This document shows, in pieces, positions 1 through 6,391 of a stretch of 14,552 nt of DNA. The stretch's first letter is position 1, and the number at the start of each line of letters is the position of its first letter. The translations under genes were made by a program, and so were the position numbers. Source of the stretch: Brevundimonas vancanneytii (GTDB taxonomy: Bacteria > Pseudomonadota > Alphaproteobacteria > Caulobacterales > Caulobacteraceae); NCBI GenBank assembly GCA_945874855.1, contig CAMCIP010000034.1, positions 1 through 14,552 of the forward strand. The letters are read 5' to 3'. Under the pieces are notes generated by a model. It made no database searches, had not been told where the DNA came from, and saw only the letters and a list, made by a program, of their open reading frames with translations.

Positions 1-528
1 CAGCCGAGCGCCGCTAGCCCGCTCATAGAAGACCATCAGCTGCTCGCGCAGCTCGAAGCCCCACAGCGGCGGCGTCAGGGCCCCAACGTCCAGCGCCTGG
101 GTGGTGACGTTCAGCAGGTGGCTGAGAATACGGCCGATCTCGGAGTACAGGACCCTGATCAGCTGGGCCCGGTACGGGACCTCCACGCCCAGCAGCCGCT
201 CGATGGCCAGGCAGAAGGCGTGCTCCTGGTTCATCGGCGACACGTAGTCCAGCCGGTCCAGATAGGGGATGTTCTGGAGGTAGGTGCGCGCCTCCATCAG
301 CTTCTCGGTGCCGCGGTGCAGCAGGCCGATGTGCGGATCGACGCGGGTCACAAGCTCGCCGTCCAGTTCCAGGACCAGGCGCAGCACGCCGTGCGCAGCC
401 GGATGCTGCGGTCCGAAATTGATCGTGAATTTGCGATCGTCCATCTCGCGCGCATGGGCGGTACGGCCGTCCTCGTCGAAGACGTCGGTCCCGAGCGGCG
501 CGGTGGCGAGGGGGTGGCCGTCAGCCAT
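1..528 (-). CDS. nuoD: NADH-quinone oxidoreductase subunit D (N-terminal part, cut by the window edge)
   Basis: NuoD is the 49-kDa-type subunit of the peripheral arm of respiratory complex I and forms much of the quinone-binding cavity at the cytoplasmic face of the membrane. The 176 visible codons begin at the ATG at 528 and run off the left edge. After a variable N-terminus of about 34 residues, the family signature FGPQHPAAHGVLRL occupies residues 38-51, followed by HRGTEKL (71-77) and DRLDYVSPMNQEHA (91-104). His46 and Tyr95 are 49 residues apart, the same spacing as the quinone-contacting His and Tyr of the Thermus (38/87) and Yarrowia (95/144) subunits. NuoD is separate here and not fused to NuoC as in Escherichia coli. 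Its start overlaps the stop of the preceding membrane-protein gene by 8 bp, which suggests translational coupling. Identification is secure; only the C-terminus is missing. Confidence 0.97.
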   Translation of the reverse strand, partial: MADGHPLATAPLGTDVFDEDGRTAHAREMDDRKFTINFGPQHPAAHGVLRLVLELDGELVTRVDPHIGLLHRGTEKLMEARTYLQNIPYLDRLDYVSPMNQEHAFCLAIERLLGVEVPYRAQLIRVLYSEIGRILSHLLNVTTQALDVGALTPPLWGFELREQLMVFYERASGARL

Positions 529-934
529 CGGTCAGATCCCGATCCTGGTTGGGGTCCTTGCGGGTCAGGGCCACGACCCAGCCGAGCGCCAGGGTCAGGA
601 CGCCCATGCCCGAGACGGCCGCGGTGGACAGCTGCCAGTCGCCGGTCAGGGTGGCGATGGCGAGGGGCGTCGACAGCAGGACGGCCGAGGCGCCCAGAAG
701 TGCACTCTGGAGTTCACCCGCCGACAGCCGCCGAATGCCGGCACCGACGGCAAGAGCGACCACGGCGATCATGATGGCCACGCCCAATGCCTGCATCTGG
801 GCCGGCGCGACCTCGGGGGCGCGTGTGAACCAGCCGGTCAGGCGCGCGCCCAAGGTGAACAGAAAGGCGGTCGAAAAGGTCACGAGAAAGAAGGACGAGG
901 CGGAGCGGATGGCGGCGCGGTTCATCGACGTCAT
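521..934 (-). CDS. Uncharacterised four-helix membrane protein inside the nuo operon
   Basis: This 137-residue protein lies between nuoC and nuoD and is not a standard complex I subunit. The start used is the ATG at 934, which overlaps the nuoC stop in an ATGA; a second Met three codons later is possible. The open frame extends upstream to 991, but only inside nuoC. Four hydrophobic stretches are visible, at about residues 13-33, 47-67, 75-95 and 101-122, with short polar links and a charged C-terminus ending KDPNQDRDLTDG. The predicted fold is therefore a small integral inner-membrane protein with no catalytic motif or metal-ligand pattern that I recognise. Its stop overlaps the nuoD start by 8 bp, so it should be co-translated with its neighbours. 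By position it could be an assembly factor, an accessory subunit or an unrelated passenger. It does not resemble NuoA, NuoJ or NuoK, which have their own signatures. The gene is well supported; its function is unknown. Confidence 0.85.
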   Translation of the reverse strand: MTSMNRAAIRSASSFFLVTFSTAFLFTLGARLTGWFTRAPEVAPAQMQALGVAIMIAVVALAVGAGIRRLSAGELQSALLGASAVLLSTPLAIATLTGDWQLSTAAVSGMGVLTLALGWVVALTRKDPNQDRDLTDG

Positions 935-1554
935 CCCTTCGCCTTCTCGTCGCCGGGCAGGACCGGTGCCGGATAGTCGGCTCCCTCCCACGGGGACAGG
1001 AAATCGAACTGCCGGAACTCCTGCTGCAGGCGAACCGGCTCATGCACCACGCGCCGCTGCGCCTCATCCCAGCGCACCTCCACGTGGCCGGTCATGGGGA
1101 AGTCCTTGCGCAGCGGGTAGCCCTCGAAGCCATAGTCGGTCAGAAGGCGGCGCAGGTCCGGATGGTCCGAGAACAGGATCCCGAACATGTCGAACGCTTC
1201 GCGCTCGAACCATCCGGCCGACGGATAGACGGGGATCGCGCTCGGCACCGGCTGCGCCTCGTCGGTCACCAGCTTGACCCGCACGCGCGCGTTCCGGGTC
1301 ATGCTGAGCAGGTGATAGACGACCTCAAAGCGTTCCAGACGGTCCGGATAGTCGGCCCCGCACACGTCCAGCAACTGCTGGAAGCCGAAGCGATCACGCA
1401 GGTCGGTCAGGATCTGCACGATCTGCGCGCGGGGGGCGATCAGCGTCAGCTCGCCGAAGGCCAGCTGCGCCTCCACGCCGAGCTCGGCCACCATTTCCGC
1501 TCCCAGCGGGGTCAGCGACTCCTCGACGGCCGCCATGATGGACGGGGCGGTCAT
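931..1554 (-). CDS. nuoC: NADH-quinone oxidoreductase subunit C
   Basis: NuoC is the 30-kDa-type subunit of the complex I peripheral arm; it carries no cofactor and packs against NuoD and NuoB. The product is 207 residues, normal for a stand-alone NuoC. The N-terminal domain includes LLDVCGADYPDR (61-72) and a strand region around FEVVYHLLS (76-84). The family signature runs from residues 117 to 153 and includes EREAFDMFGI, HPDLRRLLTDYGFEG and PLRKDFP. The start is the ATG at 1554, which overlaps the nuoB stop in an ATGA; the downstream end overlaps the next gene's start in another ATGA. These overlaps indicate a tightly coupled operon. Met7 is an alternative start, but the overlap favours the upstream ATG. 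Confidence 0.97.
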   Translation of the reverse strand: MTAPSIMAAVEESLTPLGAEMVAELGVEAQLAFGELTLIAPRAQIVQILTDLRDRFGFQQLLDVCGADYPDRLERFEVVYHLLSMTRNARVRVKLVTDEAQPVPSAIPVYPSAGWFEREAFDMFGILFSDHPDLRRLLTDYGFEGYPLRKDFPMTGHVEVRWDEAQRRVVHEPVRLQQEFRQFDFLSPWEGADYPAPVLPGDEKAKG

Positions 1555-2138
1555 CGCTCGATGGTCCCGGTGCGCCGGATCTTCTTCTGCAACTGCAGGA
1601 GGCCGTACACGAGGGCCTCTGCCGTCGGGGGGCAGCCGGGCACATAGACGTCGACCGGCACGATCCGGTCGCAGCCGCGCACGACGCTGTAGCTGTAGTG
1701 ATAGTAGCCGCCGCCATTGGCGCAGCTGCCCATCGACAGGACGTAGCGCGGGTCCGGCATCTGGTCGTAGACGCGGCGGAGCGCGGGAGCCATCTTGTTG
1801 GTCAGGGTGCCGGCCACGATCATCAGGTCCGACTGTCGCGGACTGGCTCGCGGGGCCATGCCGAAGCGTTCCAGATCATAGCGCGGCATCGACGCCTGGA
1901 TCATCTCCACGGCGCAGCAGGCGAGCCCGAACGTCATCCACATCAGCGAGCCGGTACGGGCCCAGGTGATGACGTCGTCCAGAGAGGCGGTCACAAACCC
2001 CTGCTGGCCCAGTTCCATGTTGACCTGCTCGAAAAACTTGTCGTGCAGGGCCGGGTCATAGCCCTCGACCGAGGACCGCATGGCCTGGCCGAAAGGCTTG
2101 GGTGCCGGAAGTGCGGCACCGGGAACGATCACTCCCAT
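1551..2138 (-). CDS. nuoB: NADH-quinone oxidoreductase subunit B, N2 cluster subunit
   Basis: NuoB is the PSST-type subunit that holds iron-sulfur cluster N2, the last electron carrier before quinone in complex I. The 195-residue product has the expected cysteines: tandem Cys74-Cys75 in GLACCAVEMI, Cys139 in GSCANGGG and Cys169 in PGCPP. An amphipathic stretch with TWARTGSLMWMTFGLA precedes the first pair, as is normal. The frame stays open upstream to 2369, but those codons overlap nuoA and do not look like NuoB, so the ATG at 2138 (MGVIVPGAAL) is chosen. That start overlaps the end of nuoA by 10 bp. The stop overlaps the nuoC start in an ATGA. All cluster ligands are intact. Confidence 0.97.
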   Translation of the reverse strand: MGVIVPGAALPAPKPFGQAMRSSVEGYDPALHDKFFEQVNMELGQQGFVTASLDDVITWARTGSLMWMTFGLACCAVEMIQASMPRYDLERFGMAPRASPRQSDLMIVAGTLTNKMAPALRRVYDQMPDPRYVLSMGSCANGGGYYHYSYSVVRGCDRIVPVDVYVPGCPPTAEALVYGLLQLQKKIRRTGTIER

Positions 2139-2506
2139 TCCAGCGCCCCCTTCTTCCACTCGTAGATGAAGCCGACCGTGAGGACGCCGAGGAAGACCAT
2201 CATCGACCAGAAGGCGAAGACCATGCCGCCGTGCGACAGGTCGAACAGCGACACAGCCCAGGGGAAGAGGAAGGCGACCTCGAGGTCGAAGATGATGAAG
2301 AGGATCGACACGAGATAGAACCGCACGTCGAACTTCATGCGGGCGTCGTCGAACGCATTGAATCCGCACTCATAGGCGGACAATTTTTCAGAGTCCGGGT
2401 TCTTCGGCGCGACGGCGAAGGCGGCGATGGTGAAGAGCAGGCCCAGCACCCCGCCAATGGCCAGGAAAATCAGGGCCGGCAGATATTCCAGCAGATAGGC
2501 GTTCAT
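2129..2506 (-). CDS. nuoA: NADH-quinone oxidoreductase subunit A
   Basis: NuoA is a small membrane subunit of complex I at the junction of the membrane and peripheral arms, near the quinone site. The product is 125 residues with three hydrophobic segments, at about 9-33, 62-84 and 93-114. The conserved loop SAYECGFNAFDDARMKFDVRF runs from 43 to 63 and includes Cys47. FDLE places Asp74 and Glu76 in the second helix, matching the conserved acidic pair of the family (Asp79 and Glu81 in Escherichia coli). The ATG at 2506 is preceded by a GAGG about ten bases upstream. It is the first gene of the operon and is divergent from the AbgT-type transporter; a promoter candidate lies about 45 bp upstream. 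Confidence 0.97.
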   Translation of the reverse strand: MNAYLLEYLPALIFLAIGGVLGLLFTIAAFAVAPKNPDSEKLSAYECGFNAFDDARMKFDVRFYLVSILFIIFDLEVAFLFPWAVSLFDLSHGGMVFAFWSMMVFLGVLTVGFIYEWKKGALEWE

Positions 2507-2551
2507 GAGCGGGGCCTCGTCCGCCGGACGGGAGAAGGGCGGAATCGCGGC

Positions 2552-2580
2552 TTTCTAGACCTTGGCGCCGCGCCGTTCAA
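2552..2580 (-). promoter_or_regulatory. Candidate housekeeping promoter of the nuo operon
   Basis: On the minus strand, TTGAAC (2580-2575) and TAGAAA (2557-2552) are separated by exactly 17 bp. The same bases can also be read as a Caulobacter-type promoter, with a TTGaCg-like -35 and a gCTAnAa-like -10. The element lies 45 bp upstream of the nuoA start and points into it. This is a match by eye and has not been tested experimentally. Confidence 0.5.
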
Positions 2581-2605
2581 ACCCCTGTGAGCTCCGGATT
2601 CGCAT

Positions 2606-2620
2606 TGATAATGGTTCGCA
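2606..2620. promoter_or_regulatory. Fur-box-like element between nuoA and the transporter gene
   Basis: The 15-mer TGATAATGGTTCGCA matches the 7-1-7 Fur consensus TGATAATnATTATCA at 7 of 7 positions in the left arm and 4 of 7 in the right. It lies 25 bp upstream of the candidate nuo -35 hexamer, a position more usual for an activator or upstream modulator than for a blocking repressor. Complex I uses many iron-sulfur clusters, so iron control would make sense, but regulation is inferred. A chance match cannot be excluded. Confidence 0.35.
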
Positions 2621-2702
2621 GGCCTTCCATCATCGGGCTTGCGCTTTCGGCTGTGACCGTCTCCCTTGAACGAAATCACCCTCGCCTGACCGGAGACCCC
2701 TC

Positions 2703-4283
2703 ATGAAGCTCGGCGCCCGTGTGCTGGATGGCGTGGAGATGATCGGCAACAAGCTGCCCGATCCCGTCTTTCTGTTCCTTTGGTTCATCCTTGCGCTGAT
2801 CGTCCTCAGCCTGGTTGGCGCGGGGCTGGGCTGGGAAAGCGTCAATCCGGTGACCGGCGACGTGCTGAAGGCCAAGAGCCTTCTGGCACCTGAGAACCTC
2901 GAAAAGCTCATCATCGACATGCCGAAGACGCTCGCGGCCTTTCCGCCGTTGGGCATCGTGCTGACGGTGGTCTACGGCGCGGCGGTGGCTGAACGGGCCG
3001 GACTGTTCACGACGGCATTCCGGGGCATGCTGCTGAACGCCCCGCGCTTCATCCTGACGCCCGTCGTCGCCGTGACCGGCATGGTGTCGCACCATGCGTC
3101 CGACGCCGCCTATGTGGTGGTGATCCCCCTGGCCGCCGTGATTTTCGCCGCGGCGGGACGGCATCCGCTGGCGGGTCTTGCGGCCGGTTTCGCGGCCGTG
3201 TCCGGGGGCTTCGCCGGAAATCTGTTTCCGGGAGCCTCCGACGCCCTGATCCTTGGCATCACCGAGCCGGCGGCGCAGTTGATCGACCCCAACTACACCG
3301 TCACCATCGCCGGCAACTGGTTCTTCTCCATCGGCATGGTCGTGGTCTTCACCCCGATCATCTGGTTCCTGACCGACGTCGTCATCGAGCCGCGACTGCG
3401 GGGTCGCTCGCCGATCATGACGGAAGGGCCCAAGGCCGAAGAGAAGACGCCGCTGTCGCCCGCCGAAAAGCGCGGCCTCGGCTTCGCGGGACTCACCCTG
3501 CTGGCGATGATCCTGCTCTGGGCGGCGATTCTCGTCCTGCCCGGCTCTCCCTTCATCAATCCGGAAGCGGACGTGAATCAGCGGTTCAACCCGCTTTATC
3601 AGTCGCTCGTCGCCTTCTTTGCCATCCTGTTCTTCATGGCGGGTGCGGCCTATGGCGTGGGCTCCGGCACGGTGAAGAGCCACCGCGATCTCGTGGTCAT
3701 GATGCGCGACGGCATCGCCCAGATGGCACCCTATATCGTGCTCGCCTTCTTCGCCGCCCACTTCGTCGCCATGTTCAACTGGTCTGGACTGGGCCCGATC
3801 CTCGCGGTCAGCGGCGCCGAATATCTGAAGACGCTCGCCCTGCCCGCTCCCTACCTGCTGGTCGCGGTCGTTCTGGTGTCGTGCTTCTTCGACCTGTTCA
3901 TCGGCTCGGCCTCGGCCAAGTGGTCGGCGCTGGCCCCCATCGTGGTCCCGATGTTCATGCTGCTGGGTATCAGCCCGGAGATGACCACCGCCGCCTATCG
4001 CATGGGCGACTCGGTCACCAACATCGCCACGCCGCTGATGAGCTACTTCCCGCTGATCCTGACCTTCGCCCAGCGTTGGGATCCGAAGTTCGGTCTGGGC
4101 AGCCTGATGTCCACCATGCTGCCCTACGCCGGCGTCTTCCTGATCGCGGGCCTGGCTATGGTCGGGGCGTGGGTGGCGCTGGATCTTCCGCTTGGACCGG
4201 GTGTCGGGGTTCACTATGAGCCGCCGCCGCTCGTCGAGGGCCCGGCAGCTTCCGTGTCGGGCGCGCCGACGCCGGCGCGTTGA
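2703..4283 (+). CDS. AbgT-family transporter
   Basis: This 526-residue inner-membrane protein belongs to the AbgT family. Characterised members either import p-aminobenzoyl-glutamate (AbgT) or export sulfonamides and other antimetabolites (MtrF, YdaH). It has the family's many hydrophobic segments and two re-entrant hairpin regions, one around SGGFAGNLFPGASDALILG (167-185) and one around SASAKWSALAPIVVPMFM (402-419). Asp180, Trp407, Pro425 and Arg433 are present. The Trp-to-Pro and Trp-to-Arg spacings of 18 and 26 equal those of the YdaH key residues (Asp180, Trp400, Pro418, Arg426). The ATG at 2703 has GGAGA eight bases upstream. No abgA/abgB-type peptidase gene is adjacent, so export or a broader substrate range is as likely as folate-breakdown import. 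The gene stands alone, divergent from nuoA. Confidence 0.93.
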   Translation: MKLGARVLDGVEMIGNKLPDPVFLFLWFILALIVLSLVGAGLGWESVNPVTGDVLKAKSLLAPENLEKLIIDMPKTLAAFPPLGIVLTVVYGAAVAERAGLFTTAFRGMLLNAPRFILTPVVAVTGMVSHHASDAAYVVVIPLAAVIFAAAGRHPLAGLAAGFAAVSGGFAGNLFPGASDALILGITEPAAQLIDPNYTVTIAGNWFFSIGMVVVFTPIIWFLTDVVIEPRLRGRSPIMTEGPKAEEKTPLSPAEKRGLGFAGLTLLAMILLWAAILVLPGSPFINPEADVNQRFNPLYQSLVAFFAILFFMAGAAYGVGSGTVKSHRDLVVMMRDGIAQMAPYIVLAFFAAHFVAMFNWSGLGPILAVSGAEYLKTLALPAPYLLVAVVLVSCFFDLFIGSASAKWSALAPIVVPMFMLLGISPEMTTAAYRMGDSVTNIATPLMSYFPLILTFAQRWDPKFGLGSLMSTMLPYAGVFLIAGLAMVGAWVALDLPLGPGVGVHYEPPPLVEGPAASVSGAPTPAR

Positions 4284-4300
4284 ACGGCCGAGCATCGCGC

Positions 4301-4329
4301 TTGACGCGGGCCCGGGGCTTGCCTAAACG
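4301..4329 (+). promoter_or_regulatory. Promoter of tRNA-Asp
   Basis: TTGACG (4301-4306) and TAAACG (4324-4329) are 17 bp apart and end 40 bp before the mature tRNA 5' end. The -35 is near perfect, and the -10 region GCCTAAAC resembles the Caulobacter housekeeping form. The 4330-4369 leader would be removed by RNase P. Confidence 0.6.
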
Positions 4330-4369
4330 ACGCCCCTCGCCGCGGGGCACCGCCCTGCGGCCGGGATGT

Positions 4370-4446
4370 GCGGGTGTAGCTCAGTTGGTTAGAGTGCCGG
4401 CCTGTCACGCCGGAGGTCGCGGGTTCGAGCCCCGTCACTCGCGCCA
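4370..4446 (+). tRNA. tRNA-Asp (anticodon GUC)
   Basis: The 77-nt gene folds as a standard cloverleaf. Acceptor GCGGGTG pairs with CACTCGC (one G-U pair), the D-arm has the usual TAGCTCAGTTGGTTAGAG, and anticodon stem CCGGC/GCCGG encloses the loop CTGTCAC with anticodon GTC at 4404-4406. The T-arm carries GGTTCGAGCC. Discriminator G4443 fits tRNA-Asp, and CCA is encoded at 4444-4446. The gene has its own upstream promoter. Confidence 0.97.
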
Positions 4447-4470
4447 TTCCTGACGAAAGTCGGAATGGCG
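4442..4470. terminator. Perfect hairpin at the tRNA-Asp 3' end, probable bidirectional terminator
   Basis: CGCCATTCC (4442-4450) is the exact reverse complement of GGAATGGCG (4462-4470). Inside it, GAC pairs with GTC around a GAAA loop, with one unpaired T. The left arm includes the last acceptor base, the discriminator and the encoded CCA of tRNA-Asp. No T-run follows on either strand, so it is not a canonical intrinsic terminator. It does sit between the converging tRNA-Asp and phosphatase genes, where a terminator or RNA-processing hairpin is expected. Confidence 0.5.
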
Positions 4471-4519
4471 CGCCGCCGCCCATCCCCCAGGTTTCAGGAC
4501 ATCTGTCGCCGCTGGCGGG

Positions 4520-5038
4520 TCAGCACCCGGATGCCGCGCCGTAGCGGGTCACGGACGCAACCGGCTGCATGGCGTTCAGGTCGATCCGGATCAGTCGGTC
4601 ATATTCGCAGTCCGGCATGTCCGCCGCCTCGACGCCAAGGGCCCTGGCGATCAGCGGAATGGTGTTGCTGTGCCCCACCACAAGGATCAGGGAATCGGCG
4701 GGCTGCCCGCGGAGGTCGGCCACCAGGTCGGCAACGTGGACGTCAACGCCCTCCTCCAGCGAGATGGCGCGACTCCGGGCCCCGAAAACCCCCACGGTCG
4801 GTGCCGCCGTCAGGCCGGTCCGGAGCAGCGGACTGACCAGGACGACGTCGGGCCCCTGCTGTCCGAAGACGGCCGCCAAGGCTTCCGCGCGAGCGGTGCC
4901 TGCCTGCGACAGCACGGGGTCCCGCGAACCGTCGGCCTTTTCCGCATGACGCACCAACACAACCGTCTGTGCCGAGGCGGCACAGGCCAGAGCCCATGTG
5001 GCTGCGACAAGGGTCAGGGTCGTCCGGCACCGGGTCAC
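4520..5038 (-). CDS. Secreted histidine phosphatase family protein
   Basis: This 172-residue protein belongs to the histidine phosphatase (phosphoglycerate-mutase-like) superfamily, which works through a phosphohistidine intermediate. The N-terminus looks like a signal peptide, with Arg residues, a hydrophobic run to about residue 20 and a likely cleavage ASA|Q after residue 23, so the enzyme should be periplasmic. The catalytic RHG-type motif is LVRHAEKA, with Arg30 and His31. SPLLRT (69-74) supplies the second conserved Arg (Arg73), Glu96 is a candidate general acid, and GHSNTIP supplies the second His (His123). The start is a GTG at 5038 that overlaps the glycosyltransferase stop as GTGA, which indicates translational coupling. 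The substrate is unknown; the short form is SixA-like in size, but export argues for an extracytoplasmic phosphate ester. It is the last gene of a four-gene minus-strand cluster. Confidence 0.88.
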   Translation of the reverse strand: MTRCRTTLTLVAATWALACAASAQTVVLVRHAEKADGSRDPVLSQAGTARAEALAAVFGQQGPDVVLVSPLLRTGLTAAPTVGVFGARSRAISLEEGVDVHVADLVADLRGQPADSLILVVGHSNTIPLIARALGVEAADMPDCEYDRLIRIDLNAMQPVASVTRYGAASGC

Positions 5039-6360
5039 GGCACCGGGCTCCTGCGCTCAGTGAACTCAGGCCGGCCGCTGACATCGCCGTAGACGCCGCA
5101 AAGGCCCTCAAACACCCGCCCCCACGAAAAGCGGTCGACCGCCCGGGCCCGGGCCGCGGCACCCAGAGCCTCCACGTCCCGCGCAAAAAGTGCCGTCACC
5201 GCCTCGGCATAGGCAGCGGGCTCGGCGGCGCGCGCCAACTGGCCCACGGTCGCATCGACGGTCTCCGCCACGCCGCCCGCGTCGACGCCAACGATGGGCC
5301 GGCCACAGGCCATCGCCTCCAGCACGATCAGGCCGAACGGCTCCTTGTCATTGGCATGAACGAAGGCGTCGCAGGAGGCGATGATCCTCGCCACCGCCTT
5401 CGGATTCGCCTCATAGGGCATTGCAATCACGCGATCCTCGGCCGGCAGGCCCGCACCGGCCCCGACCAGGACCAGATAGTAGGGGGAGCCCAGCCGCTGA
5501 ACTGCCTCAATGAGGACGTCGATATTCTTCTCGCGCGCCGGCCGGCCAGCAAAGCACAGCAGGCGCGCCGAGGACGGAAGTCCCAGCTTGGCCAGCAGCC
5601 AGTCGCGGTCGCGACGATCCGGACGAAAGGTTTCGACCTCCACGCCCAGAGGCTGGATGACGATATCGCGCACACCCGCCTCCTCCAGCCGACGGGCGAT
5701 GTAGCGGCTCGGCGAAACCACCCGGTCGAACTGGCCGAACAGGCGAGCCCAGCGCTTTTCGACCGGCTTCTTGGCCCACTCTCCGAAATGCAGAGCTGCC
5801 AGACCTGCAGGATCGGAATGACAGAAGCCGATCACGGGGCATCCCGCTCTCTGGCCCGCCTCAAGCGCGCCCTGCCCCGGCGTATAGGGGTCGCCCGCCT
5901 CGATCACGGCGGGCTTCAACGTGGCCACCCAGGCGCCCCACCTCCGCACCGACTGTGGCCAGCGATAGCCGTCCCCGAAAGGCAGTTTGGTCGCGTGCAG
6001 CCTGACCACCCAGTCGTCACCGACCTCGTGGTGCGCGCCCGGCACGATCAGGCTGTGCGCGACGCCGGGCCGCTCTGCCTCGAGCCAGGTCTTCTTGGAC
6101 ATCAGGTACCGTTTGACCCCGCCTGAGCGGGGCGCGAACAGCATGGTGGTGTCGACCAGTCGCGGCCGAGGATCGGTCGTGGCGGCCTTCAGCGCCGCGA
6201 GCGTGTCTGTGACTTCCTCGTCAAGGCCGGGAAAGAGGCGGAGTTCGCTCTCCTGGACCTCCAGCCCGCGCAGGCTTGGGGGATCGAAGGCGCCGACGTC
6301 GGGCACGTCGCCCTGCATCATCCGGCGGCGACTGCGGCGAAGGCGCGTGCGCTTGATCAT
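5035..6360 (-). CDS. GT4-family (GT-B fold) glycosyltransferase
   Basis: The product (441 residues from the ATG at 6360) is a GT-B-fold glycosyltransferase of the GT4 type, which transfers a sugar from a nucleotide-sugar donor with retention of configuration. The N-terminal acceptor domain holds the glycine-rich FAPRSGGVKRYLM (75-87) and the segments IEAGDPYTPG and GFCHSDP. The C-terminal donor domain starts near FDRVVSPSRYI (211-221), with GRPAREKN (272-279) and the E-x7-E motif EPFGLIVLE (340-348), followed by CGRPIVGVDAGG. The start is uncertain. The frame stays open to a TTG at 6447 inside the upstream gene, and Met-Met at 6321/6318 would remove a very basic N-terminal stretch; none has a strong ribosome site. 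Its stop overlaps the phosphatase start. The acceptor is unknown; envelope lipid or polysaccharide modification is a reasonable guess. Confidence 0.9.
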   Translation of the reverse strand: MIKRTRLRRSRRRMMQGDVPDVGAFDPPSLRGLEVQESELRLFPGLDEEVTDTLAALKAATTDPRPRLVDTTMLFAPRSGGVKRYLMSKKTWLEAERPGVAHSLIVPGAHHEVGDDWVVRLHATKLPFGDGYRWPQSVRRWGAWVATLKPAVIEAGDPYTPGQGALEAGQRAGCPVIGFCHSDPAGLAALHFGEWAKKPVEKRWARLFGQFDRVVSPSRYIARRLEEAGVRDIVIQPLGVEVETFRPDRRDRDWLLAKLGLPSSARLLCFAGRPAREKNIDVLIEAVQRLGSPYYLVLVGAGAGLPAEDRVIAMPYEANPKAVARIIASCDAFVHANDKEPFGLIVLEAMACGRPIVGVDAGGVAETVDATVGQLARAAEPAAYAEAVTALFARDVEALGAAARARAVDRFSWGRVFEGLCGVYGDVSGRPEFTERRSPVP

Positions 6361-6391
6361 CCGGCGCCCATACGGCCCGCGCCCGCCAAGC

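Noticed and set aside
2139..2369. Upstream extension of nuoB by 77 codons
   Set aside because: These codons lie inside nuoA in another frame, are Arg-rich and are not found in NuoB. The ATG at 2138 gives the usual length.
2676..4295. Minus-strand 539-residue open frame opposite the AbgT-type gene
   Set aside because: The His-, Arg-, Asp- and Gln-rich translation with no hydrophobic core is typical of an antisense frame to a membrane protein. The plus-strand frame has all the family motifs.
4370..4470. Integrated element at the tRNA-Asp 3' end
   Set aside because: There is no integrase gene and no second copy of the tRNA 3' end in the window. The inverted repeat is a local hairpin, not a pair of direct attachment repeats.
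4214..4483. Minus-strand 89-residue frame containing ARVTGLEPATSGVTGRHSNQ
   Set aside because: This is the antisense reading of tRNA-Asp and its flanks. The same peptide is a common false gene call opposite tRNAs, so it is not a protein.
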